From the NCBI GenBank assembly GCA_964058805.1, contig CAXKVV010001900.1, forward strand, positions 1 to 32,628: a stretch of DNA of 32,628 nucleotides, written 5' to 3'. The position numbers and the translations under genes are program-made. Source of the stretch: Schoenoplectus triqueter. Its lineage: Eukaryota; Streptophyta; Magnoliopsida; Poales; Cyperaceae. Below are positions 1 through 8,850 of this stretch, piece after piece (the stretch's first letter is position 1; the number at the start of each line of letters is the position of its first letter). Under the pieces are notes generated by a model, which saw only the letters and a program-made list of their open reading frames with translations, was not told the origin of the DNA and searched no databases.

Positions 1-907
1 TATAAAAAAATAAAAAATCATTAACCACCGGTCGGGTCTTGAATCGGTTTAGTGGGTAGCTACAATAACTCTAAAACGTTTCTAATCTGTTAATTATCTA
101 AGAATAATAATTAACTAAAATTAGTATCTAATTTAAGTGATTATTATGTTTCATAAATCATACGACATGTGTTATCGGCTCAATTACACAAATTATATGC
201 TGGACATGTTATTGGACTTGATCTATAATAAAATTTTATAAAGATTGTGTTTGTGTTATTAATATTTTATTTTCTTACTACTTCTTAGGTATGAGATAAG
301 TATTCTTCTTATACAAATAATTTACATTTATGGATATTATTCAATGTTATCTATAACTAGCAGTCATACAGATTCTATCTTGATATACATTTTTATATGA
401 ATAAGAAGTACGAATCAAAAATAGCGATGTCCCCCTCGTTTGTTGACGTGAGCAATGATATTCAAATTGGGGGCTCATAGATAAAAAATGTGGTGCAAGA
501 ATGACCTGTTCTTATTTTGCACCGTTCTAGATATCATGTGACATGGAATGAGCTAGGGATAATTATCGTCGTTCAGGATCAAGATATTTATAACGTACAT
601 TATATCTGTATTATATAGGGGTCACAATGCACATTGCTAAGTGTCATTTGTGACCTATGATGATTAAAAATATTTTAATCTCATTGCTAAGTATATACAG
701 GTTACAAAGGGTCACACCGTATAAGAACATAAATAAATATTCCTTAATCTATTCATGTGTTGGACATATCAAATAACATAATATAAATAATTATTGAACA
801 TATTAAAGTGTTTAATAATATTTGATGGCCCTAATGTGAATGGTCTTTAAGGCTACAAAATTGTAAAGACTCTAAGGTAGAAATATATAAACCGATTTGG
901 GGCTTAG
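1..907. other. Unassigned AT-rich non-coding DNA, probably transposon debris
   Basis: No reading frame of meaningful length and no RNA gene is visible. A perfect 8-bp inverted repeat GGTCACAA (620-627) / TTGTGACC (648-655) encloses a 20-nt loop, and the word CATTGCTAAGT occurs inside that loop and again near 683. The minus strand of this stretch lies immediately downstream of the proposed minus-strand LTR (908-1964), so it could be what is left of that element's internal leader. That is inference from position only: no primer-binding site or gag sequence was found. Confidence 0.4.
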
Positions 908-1237
908 TGTTCAAGTGTAATGGCAGTGGAAGACAATTCAATTCAATTCTCACAAAAATATAGCAATCAAAGAAATGAAAGAAAAGAAAAGAAAATATCA
1001 AACAATAACACAAGATATAACGGAGTTCGGCTTACAATACCTACGTCTTCCGGACTCTCAACCTCTAACAATTGAGGTTGAGCTGAAACACTAAAAAAAT
1101 AATTTTACACTTATAGAATTTGGTCCCTTACATAAAAATGAGTTGTCAAGCCTATCGATAACAAAAGTGACAACACACTTAAAACAAATGTGAGTGACAA
1201 CACACTCAAAAAATGTGAGCACTACAGCTCAAAATAG

Positions 1238-1353
1238 TTTTAAAGTGAGAGAGTAACCTTGACTTATCTCTCTCACTTTGTATATGACTGGTAAGCTCGC
1301 AGGAAATTATATTTTAGCTAGATAGAACAATAATTTTAAAGTGAGAGAGTAAC
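1238..1353. repeat. 20-bp direct repeat pair with internal 12-bp hairpin
   Basis: TTTTAAAGTGAGAGAGTAAC occurs perfectly at 1238-1257 and again at 1334-1353, 96 bp apart. Between them CTCTCTCACTTT (1268-1279) is the exact reverse complement of AAAGTGAGAGAG (1242-1253), giving a 12-bp stem with a 14-nt loop. On the minus strand these lie just downstream of the TATA box of the proposed LTR, so the hairpin would fall in the R/U5 part of its transcript. Confidence 0.7.
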
Positions 1354-1355
1354 TC

Positions 1356-1364
1356 TTTTATATA
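1356..1364 (-). promoter_or_regulatory. TATA box of the minus-strand LTR
   Basis: The minus strand reads GGTCTATATAAAAGAG around this site, a close match to the plant TATATAAA consensus. It sits between the GTTATAAC repeat zone (U3-like) and the GTGAGAGAG repeats (R-like), the expected place for an LTR core promoter. Activity cannot be judged. Confidence 0.45.
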
Positions 1365-1400
1365 GACCTCCTGAAACTGATCATAATTAACTTTCGACCT

Positions 1401-1800
1401 GAACCATTATAACAGTTTATGAATCGTTATAACTGCTAAGCTTTGAATCTTGAAATCTTGAGTGGAAGTATTCTGAGCCATTATAACTGTTCATGAAACA
1501 TTATAACTTATCATGAACCGTTATAACGATTCAATGAGCTGTTATAACTTCTCATGAGTCTTTGCTCCTCATGAAGAGTTATAACTCCTCAATGAACTAT
1601 TATAACTCTTCAATGAATCATTATGACTCTTCATGAGTCGTTACACAACGTTACGTTCTGAAATTTTACAGATAAAGAGAACTTCTAAATTTTTGGCTAA
1701 ATAATATGAATCATTATAATTTTTCATGAATCATTATAACTCTTTGAGCCGTTATAACTCTTCACGAACCGTTATAACTTTTCATGAGCTGTTATAACTG
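1401..1800. repeat. Degenerate ~20-bp minisatellite, GTTATAACTCTTCATGARCC type
   Basis: About fourteen degenerate copies of a unit close to (C/A)(C/G/A)TTATAACTCTTCATGA are visible, each built from TTATAAC followed by a TCATGA or TCAATGA block. The best run is about 1479-1645, with a second run at 1707-1800 and an interruption between them. Copies differ by substitutions and small indels. The block lies upstream of the minus-strand TATA box, so it may have been a U3 enhancer-like repeat of the LTR, which is inference. Confidence 0.75.
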
Positions 1801-1964
1801 TTTGGTCTAATTTTATTGTAGTTTAAGCTCAATTTAACTTAACTAATTAAATCCAATTTGAGTCTAATTAAACCTAAACCTAATGCAATCTTGACTAAAC
1901 TCTTGCATCTCATCATTAGTCTTAGTTCTTGTGCACTAATCCAATTAAATTTAATTCCTACACA

Positions 1965-2325
1965 AAACTCAAACAAAGTAAATTATAAAATTCAAAATTA
2001 TTTTGTAAATTGATAAATCAAAGAATGTGTTTAGTACAACAATGTTCAAATGAAAAGTTTTAAGAAAATTCATTTGATATTTTTTAACGGTATATTGATA
2101 TGACATAATTACATTAGAATTATGCTATTTTGGGAAAGTTTAAATTTAGTCATATATTGATATGACTAAAATTAGACATCTACTCTTAACTATTGCACTT
2201 TCTTTGGCTATTTTGAGAGTGTAGGATATAAAAGTGAAGCATGATCCACTATTTTTATTATCTTTATTTTCTCTTAGTTAATTAAGAAAAATTCAGTATA
2301 TTTTTGAAAATTGATAAGTTTTGGT
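1965..2325. other. Spacer between two oppositely oriented LTR remnants
   Basis: No gene is visible. It contains a perfect 11-bp inverted repeat, TTTAGTCATAT (2145-2155) and ATATGACTAAA (2160-2170), with a 4-nt loop. The word TATTGATATGAC occurs twice, near 2093 and inside the hairpin. The stretch may belong to the U3 of either neighbouring LTR if the true ends differ from those proposed. Confidence 0.5.
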
Positions 2326-2826
2326 TGTTCAAAATTAGTGGGAGTTCTTCCAAAATGTGGAAAAACACCCTTCCACTTATTGAAAAAGTTATATAAGGGT
2401 CTCTCTCCTGGTACAAACCTAACAAGTTATTTTCCTAAGTGTGGAAGTTCTACTGAATTTCTGTCGCACCCGTTTTGACTATCTTATGTGTTGAGAACCA
2501 TTTTCACCACCTCTAAAAAATAGAATTCATAGAGAAGGACCAAATGATCAAGAAGAGCATTCTCAATTACCCTAGCAAGAGGTTGAAAAGGCGTTTGTGG
2601 GCTGTTCTTGGTGGATATCATTAGAGGAGATCTCGGTTAGTCTCTCGGTGTCGTGCATATCTCCTGAAAGTTTTCTGCCCTTCCGGTGACTCAAACACGT
2701 TTCAAAGGTATACTAATTTTTTTATAACTTGTATTTAGTTCAGTTAAGTCACATATAAGATCCTTTTGGATGTTTTATATGATTTTTTTTAAATTATATA
2801 CTAGTTACACCGATAAAATCTCAACA
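2326..2826 (+). mobile_element. Copia-like LTR, plus orientation
   Basis: The 3' end is well placed: ...TCTCAACA stops two bases before a tRNA(iMet)-type primer-binding site. The 5' end is proposed at TGTTCAAAATTAGTGGGAG (2326), giving TGTT...AACA termini and a 501-bp LTR. A TATA box lies at 2389-2397, followed by GGGTCTCTCTCC at the likely transcription start. An alternative start, TGTTGAGA at 2489, pairs perfectly with the terminal TCTCAACA but would leave the TATA box outside the LTR, so I prefer 2326. No 3' LTR copy was found, so no target-site duplication can be tested. The element is broken or nested. Confidence 0.6.
2389..2397 (+). promoter_or_regulatory. TATA box of the plus-strand LTR
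   Basis: TTATATAAG followed by GGTCTCTCTCC resembles an LTR core promoter with a pyrimidine-rich start region. It lies 63 bp inside the proposed LTR start. Confidence 0.5.
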
Positions 2827-2828
2827 GT

Positions 2829-2840
2829 GATATCAGAGCA
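2829..2840 (+). other. Primer-binding site, tRNA-iMet type
   Basis: TGATATCAGAGC differs by one base from TGGTATCAGAGC, the common plant copia primer-binding site complementary to the 3' end of initiator tRNA-Met. It sits 2 bp after the LTR terminus ...AACA, the usual spacing. The G-to-A change at the third base may be decay. Confidence 0.75.
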
Positions 2841-4236
2841 ATTTGTTATTGTATATGATTTGATCATAGCCAAATAATCAAGTTTATAAGATTATTCTTA
2901 TTTTTAAATATATAATCTTGATGATCATGCATGAATTATATTGAGTCTCATAAGTGGACATAAGATTTAATTGATTTGTGTTGTCAAAATCTATTTTCTA
3001 GCGTAGTTGATAGGTTTGACATGATTTACTTGTGAAAACTCATTAGAACTGATCTTAGGTTCAATTTCTTAACTTTTTAGGGGTTATTTATTGTTGTGAC
3101 TGGCCATGAGTTACCATTTAAGATTAGCTTTTTTTTAGTTTTGGGGCCCCGGGCTTAACGGATTCTTGATTGGGCGCCAAAAAATGAGTTGATTATTTTT
3201 GAACAGTGACTTAATAAATTAGGACTGTCTTTCTTTGTTATTTGTTGATCACATTAAAAGTAAAATAGCCTTAATTGTGCATGATTATTAAATTATAATA
3301 TTAAGGATGATTATAATCGATTTGTGAAAATATTGCATGGTGCTAACTTTATTTTGTAGGAGCGAGTTTATATAGCTATATGTTCAATACCTTGTGTGTT
3401 GTATTGAGTGCATGCCATTATTTGTAATGCGGTCTAAGATGCCCATGGTATTAATAATTAAATAAGAACCTTATTTACTCTCTTCTAGATTTAATTTAAG
3501 ACTCACATGCTAAATTTTATTTAGGGTAGGATCTGAGGCTTTCTAGGTTCATTAGAATAATTTTAGTTGAGTATGATAGTTAGATTATTGCTTTTAATTA
3601 TGGTGATGATCAGAAGGCAATGATCGGACATATTTGGAAGCACTAGGACTATACAAACTCACGATATATGTGATATATTTTGAATTGCTTGTTTGTGATT
3701 GCATGTTTACTTCGATATGATTTGTGAATGAATTGTGAGTCATAAAATAGATATGAGTGTATGCTATCATGCCCACTATTCTAGAGTCACATAAAGTAAA
3801 AGTCTATAAAAATTAAATAAATCTTCTTTCCTTATCTATTTATGGATGTCTTGTATAACTTGTTAGTGGGATCTACTCAGTAAATACTGTATTCTATCTT
3901 TGGTGAAGTGGGTCATGTCAGACATGTCATTTCAAATAAAGAGGTTTTACTTGACGGAGTGACATTCGAGGTTTCAAACCGCCACTAACCTAGTTTTGCA
4001 TTTTAGGAAGAAGTTTATTTCTTGAGACCGACTGCTTGAAATGAAAATAAGAGTCACATATGATGTGATTAGAAAATTATTATTTATCTAAAATAGCTAA
4101 GTTCAAATTTCATACCGCAGCTGGCTTGGATCTTAGTGAAGATAAAGATTTTTTGACTCATTATAAATTATGAGACTTAATATTAATTGTAGTGAGAGTT
4201 TTATTTTTGATAAAATGAAATATGTTATACATAAGC
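2841..4236 (+). mobile_element. Non-coding leader or internal remnant downstream of the PBS
   Basis: This 1.4-kb stretch follows the PBS directly and should be the 5' leader and gag start of the element. No plus-strand frame stays open, and no gag CCHC zinc knuckle, protease, reverse transcriptase or integrase motif is visible. It is less AT-rich in patches (for example 3140-3180, with GGGGCCCCGGGC). Either the element had a long untranslated leader, was non-autonomous, or has decayed. It is cut off by an unrelated LTR-like start at 4237. Confidence 0.45.
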
Positions 4237-4285
4237 TGTCACGCCCCAAAATAATTAAACAGGATTAGAAATGACAATCCTGTCA

Positions 4286-4311
4286 TGTACGCATGACGAG
4301 ACATGCGTACA
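4286..4311. repeat. Perfect 10-bp hairpin in the second LTR-like element
   Basis: TGTACGCATG (4286-4295) and CATGCGTACA (4302-4311) are exact reverse complements with a 6-nt loop. It lies about 50 bp from the proposed LTR start. Confidence 0.85.
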
Positions 4312-4667
4312 GAAGACTATATGAAATAAATAAATCAATCAATGCGTAATAAATAAAATAATAATAAATATAAATACATGACAATACAGTCCAGAATAAT
4401 AAATAAATACAATGCCTACATCGGCGAGGCTGACTCCATCGGAATGTGTAGCAAATCTCTCAAATAAAACCCAAAATAAATAATCAAAACCCGACATCCC
4501 GATGAAATCCTAATCGTTTACCCAACTCACAAGCAGATACGACGAAACACCTCTGTCATCACACAGGACTGCACCTAGTACCCTCTCCAAGAAAATCTCA
4601 TACCTATAAACCTGGATTTCACAACCACCGTGAAAACGTGAGTAATTTTAAAAATTACTTAGTACGA

Positions 4668-4718
4668 ATTTAGATCCAGTCTTAAAATTTGATTTTCTTT
4701 TCTAGACTGGATCTAAAT
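4668..4718. repeat. Perfect 15-bp hairpin with 21-nt loop
   Basis: ATTTAGATCCAGTCT (4668-4682) pairs exactly with AGACTGGATCTAAAT (4704-4718). A second near-palindrome, AGTAATTTT (4641-4649) / AAAATTACT (4651-4659), lies just upstream. Together they could form adjacent stem-loops in a transcript. Function unknown. Confidence 0.85.
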
Positions 4719-5100
4719 ACCGATATTGTTATTTTTAATGCAATATATTTATATTTATATGAATATATTTTTATGCATATTTTGAGAAATTTACCTAGAT
4801 GCTATGACATGAAATGACAAGGGAACCCAAAATAGAAATTTTGTGAAAATAAAATAATATAATATATAGTACGAGAAAGAAACTCCCGTGATAGAATTAC
4901 AGTATGTAAATTTTACCAAATCCATCTCGAGTGGGCATAGTCAAGGCCCAACTTACTAACTTAAGCCTTAAATTTTATATCATTTCATGCCTCATTTCTA
5001 CACATAATAATTATGCGACCATTTTTCACGTCTTTCCCCGCCTTAAAAAAGGAACTGGATGGTGAACTACGAAAGAAGGACATGGAGATCCCTCTAAGTG

Positions 5101-5341
5101 TGCATTAAGGTATATTTATATAAATTTGGAATGCACATTTAAATATTTTTTTAGAGATTATGGGGTCTTTAAGATTTCAATTAGCGCAAACCCCCATTAT
5201 TATTTACCTTGAGTTTTGAACCCGAGAAACATCTGATTAAGAAAGGAAAAAACAAATAGAATAATTAATAATTTTAAGTGGTTATCGTGAGTAAGGGCAT
5301 GAAAGATATATAGTTTTCAAGGTAGTCTACACCTTATGAAC
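5101..5341. other. Unassigned non-coding stretch
   Basis: Moderately AT-rich DNA with no open frame, RNA gene or strong repeat seen. It probably continues the LTR-like debris that begins at 4237. Confidence 0.35.
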
Positions 5342-5428
5342 CTCAATTAATGGCGGTTCAGACCATTAGTCTCAATTAATTACAACTCAGACTATGAGCC
5401 TCGATTAATGGTAGTTCAGACCATGTGA
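5342..5428. repeat. Three tandem 29-bp repeats
   Basis: Three exactly spaced units start at 5342, 5371 and 5400, each built as CTC(A/G)ATTAAT followed by GG(C/T)(G/A)GTTCAGACCAT or, in the middle copy, TACAACTCAGACTATG. The outer copies are closest to each other. Unit length is 29 bp with no indels. Confidence 0.85.
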
Positions 5429-5468
5429 ATGCCAGTACGCAAGATGTAAAACTTGAAACACTATGTCA

Positions 5469-5930
5469 GCTCAGCACCAAGGACTGGTTATTAGAAAGAC
5501 GGAGAAGATTTTGATTGTCTTTAACTGATTTTCTAGATCATGAACGTGAAGCACTATACCAGCTAATGGATCTAGGCATTCAAATATCTCGATGATCCAT
5601 ATAGAGATACTGAATGGTTTCCGAGATACGAGATATTGAATTAAAGCTCTTTACCAACTCAAATATCTAGATCAGGGTGTAATTTCTAAAATATAGGATG
5701 TGATCGCAAGCGCTCTGCCCGCTCAGCATCAAGATCCGGTGAATCAGAAAGACGAAATTTGATCTCTTTCTTGGTCTTTACTAATCTTCTAGATTATTAA
5801 TCTGAAGCATTGCGTCAATTCATAAATCTAGGCATTCAAAGTCTCGATGATCCAAATAGAGATTTGAATGATTTTTTAGATACGAGACATTGAGTTAATA
5901 CTCCTTACTAACTCAAATATCAAGATCAAG
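5469..5930. repeat. Diverged tandem duplication, period ~252-254 bp
   Basis: Copy 1 (5469-5675) and copy 2 (5721-5930) share an ordered series of blocks: GCTCAGCA(C/T)CAAG, AGAAAGACG, TTTGAT, GTCTTTA, TCTAGAT, GAAGCA, TCTAGGCATTCAAA, TCTCGATGATCCA, ATAGAGAT, GAATG, GATACGAGA(T/C)ATTGA, AACTCAAATAT and AGATCA. Substitutions and small indels are many, so the duplication is old. Neither copy keeps an open frame. Confidence 0.8.
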
Positions 5931-5931
5931 A

Positions 5932-6640
5932 TTTTTTTTTTGTTTAGGGTTGTGTTTTATTTATTTTTATTTGATAAAATGACATAGCTTTTTATTTTTT
6001 TATTCTTATTTTTACTTGTGTTTATTTACTTTATTTATTTCATATTTCAATTCACTTTTATTTGAATTTATTTAGTCTTAAATGTTGAGAGTTATTTTTT
6101 ATATTTTTTATTTGAATTTTTATTTTGGATTAAGATTGGTTTAGTTCTGAAATTAAATTTCTTTTCATTTGGATTTTTTAAATTTATTTAATTTTTAAAG
6201 ATTGAAATTTATTATTTATTATTTTCTTTTTATTATTAATTTATTTATTTTAATTATTTAGTTTTTACTTATTTAGTTTTATTTTAATTTGAAATTATTT
6301 AATTTAATGTATAAATGGTCTATTATTTTATTATTTTTGTTTCTTTTTATTTTCAATGAATGTATTATTTTTCTTTTTTATTTTGATTATTATTTCTTAT
6401 CTTCAAATTATTATTTTTAAATAAAAGTTTTATTATTTCTTTACTTTTATTTATTTTCTTACAATTTCTTTGCAAAAGAATTTTTATCATATTTTTATTT
6501 ACGTTCATTATCGAAATATTTATGATTTAAAAATTTTATTTAAATATATATGAATTTTTTATATTTTTGTATTTCTTAAAGAATGTATTTTAATATTTTT
6601 TAATTTTCAATGGTAAAGAAAATACAATCAATTAGGAACT
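5932..6640. repeat. T-rich low-complexity tract
   Basis: About 700 bp dominated by TTTATT, TTATTT and ATTTTT words on the plus strand with few G or C bases. No gene is visible. It separates the duplicated block from the satellite flank. A tract like this is easily misassembled and gives spurious low-complexity alignments. Confidence 0.8.
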
Positions 6641-7376
6641 GTTTTGATTTTTTTTTGAGAAAATTATATTGGTAATGTACTAATTTTATTTGAGAAAAAT
6701 ATCAATTATAAATGTTATGAATAACTTTTATTTTGAATATTTTTCAATTTGAATCATTTAAAATATTATTTTGGGAGGAATATCAACAAGGATAAATTTG
6801 AAACTAACGAAGAATTCAGCAGATAATATAATTTTTTTATTTTTTAGAGCAGATTAAATTAATGATATACTAGCAGATAATACACTTTTATTTTGGATAC
6901 TTTTAGTTTGATTACTTTAAAGTGTTATTTTGTGCAAAATACCAGTTGAAGATGGTTCTAAAAATAAGGAGCTGTCAGTATTGTTTCGAATGTTTGAAAT
7001 ACATTAACAACGTATTTTTGTATAAAAATTTATTTACAAACTCCTATTGATATTTATTTTAGTAATATAAAATAATATACATATGTCACATTCACGGATC
7101 AGTACAGTTTTTTAAATTTTTTGGATAAAGGACTGAACTGGACAATTGAGGGTATTTTAGGCATTTTTAAAAAATCTGTTTAAAAACCCTTTCGAAGCAG
7201 TTTATGATTCTATCAATAAGGTTATAATGAATAACTTTTATGTTAAAAACTTTTTTATTTAAAATCATTTTAATATACTTTTGGGCTGTTTAGCAAAGAA
7301 GTTTCAATGAAAATTCAGAAAAAATGAAGAGATGCTTTTTGACCGATAGCTACATAAATACATATTATATTATGTT
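6641..7376. other. AT-rich satellite flank with three diverged ~75-bp repeats
   Basis: Three related segments occur near 6713-6786, 6876-6946 and 7226-7303. Each has AATA followed by an ACTTTTATTTTGRATA-like block, then TTTGATTNNTTTAAAATRTTATTTTG and a purine-rich end. Spacings are about 162 and 350 bp, near one and two satellite monomer lengths, but I cannot align them convincingly with the satellite. No gene or intact transposon is visible. Confidence 0.45.
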
Positions 7377-7431
7377 ATTTTCAGGTCTTAAAGGATTTAG
7401 TTTGCAAATATAATTATACAAGCTAATAGAG

Positions 7432-7794
7432 GACATTATACTAATCAATTTTATTTATTTTGGACTAATTATATATTGAAATGAGGCATGAAATGATATA
7501 AAACTTAAATAAACAGACTGTAGTACGGTTTTGATGTATTCCTATTCATTCCGTGCGTATATCTTCTAATAAGGAACATAATTGTGAGAGAAAATAACAT
7601 AAAACAATGGATGACATTCTCGCGACTAATTTTATATATTTTCACGATATTATGCGCATTAATGAGGTTAAAAATGATATAAAACTCAGACAAATTAGTA
7701 ACAAAGATGTTTTAAAGTGTTTGTACCCATTTTTGTGCGTATTATGGGTCTTAAAGGAGTATGTTTGTAATGATAATAATATAAACTAATAGAG
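7432..7794. repeat. Dimer type 1 (reference)
   Basis: Diagnostic words are GATGACATTCTCGCGACTAA at the start of half B, TATGCGCATTAATGAGG, and TTTGTACCCATTTTTGTGCG after the half-B marker. Other half-B markers of this type are at 10218, 14827, 17616, 20128, 24736 and 28011. It is missing between 12341 and 12666, at the equivalent copy-B position, and is partly deleted near 30423. Confidence 0.85.
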
Positions 7795-8121
7795 AACATT
7801 ATTGTAATCAATTTTGTTTGTTTCGGCATTATTATGCACAGTAATGTGGCACGATATGATATAAATCTTAAATGGACTAACTATAGTACGGTACTAATGC
7901 ATTTTATTCGTTTCGTGCTTATTTCTTGTCATGAAGGACTAAATGTGAAGATATAATAATATATTTTCGTGACTTTTTATATGCATAAATGAGGTCAAAA
8001 ATAATGTAAAATTCAAATAAAGTAGTGAAAATGATGTTTTAATGTGCTTGTTCTTATTTTTATGTGTATTTCGGATCTTAAAGGATATAGTTTGGAAGAA
8101 TAACAATCCAAATTAATAGAG
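7795..8121. repeat. Dimer type 2 (reference), short form
   Basis: Half A carries GCACAGTAATGTGGCACG and GTACGGTACTAATG. Half B is about 40 bp short: after ATAATATATTTTCGTGACTT it goes straight to ATGCATAAATGAGG, lacking the usual CCAATAGAGGACATTATTTC block. All type 2 dimers share this, so the deletion predates HOR amplification. Other markers are at 10539, 12666, 15152, 28336 and 30693, plus copy-B equivalents. Confidence 0.85.
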
Positions 8122-8487
8122 GACATTATTTCAAATATTTTTTGTTTTGTTTTTTACATTATTATGTGCAAAAATTAGGAATGAAATGATATAGAAATTA
8201 AATAGGCTAACTATAGTATGGTTTTAATGCATTCCTATTCATTTCGTGCGTATATCTCGCAATAAAGTAACGAATTACAAGATATAATAATATTTCCCAA
8301 TAAAATATATCATTCCGACGAATTTTATATATTTTCATAATATTAAGTGCATAAATGAGGTTAAAAATACTATACAACTCAGATAAACTAGTAGCAGTGA
8401 TGTTTTGACGTCTTTGTATTCATTTTTGTGTGTATTTCGGGCTTTAAAACACTTAGTTTACGAGCATCACAATACAAACTAATTGAG
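8122..8487. repeat. Dimer type 3 (reference)
   Basis: Diagnostic words are CCCAATAAAATATATCATTC and, in half B, GATGTTTTGACGTCTTTG with TTTACGAGCATCACAAT. Other markers are at 10902, 13029, 15515, 28699 and 31044, plus copy-B equivalents. Confidence 0.85.
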
Positions 8488-8850
8488 GATATTATTTCAA
8501 CCAATTTTATTTGTTTTGGCATTATTATGTGAAGAAATGAACAATGAAATTATATTGAACTTAAAAGGACTTACTATACTACGGTTTTAATGCATTTCTC
8601 CTCATTTTGTGCGTATTTCTTGTTAGAAAAGACTGAATTTGAAGTGACAACAATATGACCCAATAGGAGACGTAATTTAAACTATTGTTTTATATTTTCA
8701 TGATATTACGTGCACAGATGGGGCTAAAAATGACATAAAACACAAATAAACTAGTAACAGTGATGTTTTAATGTGTTTGTATTTAATCTTAAGTGAATTT
8801 CGGGTGTTAGAGGACTTAATTTGCAAACTTAATAATACAAACAAATATAG
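8488..8850. repeat. Dimer type 4 (reference)
   Basis: Diagnostic words are CCCAATAGGAGACGTAATTT, GATGGGGCTAAAAATGACAT and TTTGTATTTAATCTTA. Other markers are at 11266, 13393, 15878, 29062 and 31407, plus copy-B equivalents. The copy-B member at about 23040-23300 carries a conversion-like patch. Confidence 0.85.

Larger units (their letters stand above)
908..1964 (-). mobile_element. Copia-like LTR remnant, minus orientation
   Basis: Read on the minus strand, the segment begins TGTGTAGGAATTAAATTTAA (at 1964), resembling the TGTTAGGAATT-type start of many plant copia LTRs. It continues through a U3 packed with GTTATAAC repeats, a TATA box (1356-1364) and a U5-like stretch near 1025-1070 (GACGTAGGTATTGTAAGCCG on the minus strand), a kind of sequence common in plant LTR U5 regions. 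A terminus ending in ACA near 908 is a guess. No PBS such as TGGTATCAGAGC follows on the minus strand and no second LTR is seen, so this is a solo or truncated LTR. Orientation is better supported than the exact ends. Confidence 0.45.
4237..5100 (+). mobile_element. Second LTR-like element, TGTCACGCCCC terminus
   Basis: TGTCACGCCCC (4237-4247) is a terminus seen in many plant LTR elements. It is followed by three strong hairpins: arms 4286-4295/4302-4311, 4641-4649/4651-4659 and 4668-4682/4704-4718. The stretch around 4637-4660 resembles the conserved CGTGAGTNNNNNACTCAGTA-type palindrome of such LTRs. A matching GGGGCGTGACA end is not found downstream, so the right end is unknown and 5100 is arbitrary. 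No coding sequence is visible. The neighbouring plus-strand copia remnant is interrupted here, suggesting nesting. Confidence 0.4.

Noticed and set aside
831..1013. Minus-strand 60-codon frame
   Set aside because: Low-complexity Phe/Leu-rich translation of the U5-like part of an LTR remnant, with no recognisable domain.
2489..2826. Alternative 338-bp LTR with perfect TGTTGAGA/TCTCAACA ends
   Set aside because: Terminal pairing is attractive, but it would exclude the TATA box at 2389 and the contiguous LTR-like sequence from 2326. It remains possible.
3594..3776. Minus-strand 60-codon frame inside the post-PBS region
   Set aside because: It is on the strand opposite the retrotransposon remnant, is short, and shows no gag or zinc-knuckle motif.
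6083..6090. Second TGTTGAGA that could begin a 3' LTR
   Set aside because: The following bases (GTTATTTTTT) do not match the sequence after 2489-2496 or any part of the 2326-2826 LTR, so the octamer is chance in T-rich DNA.
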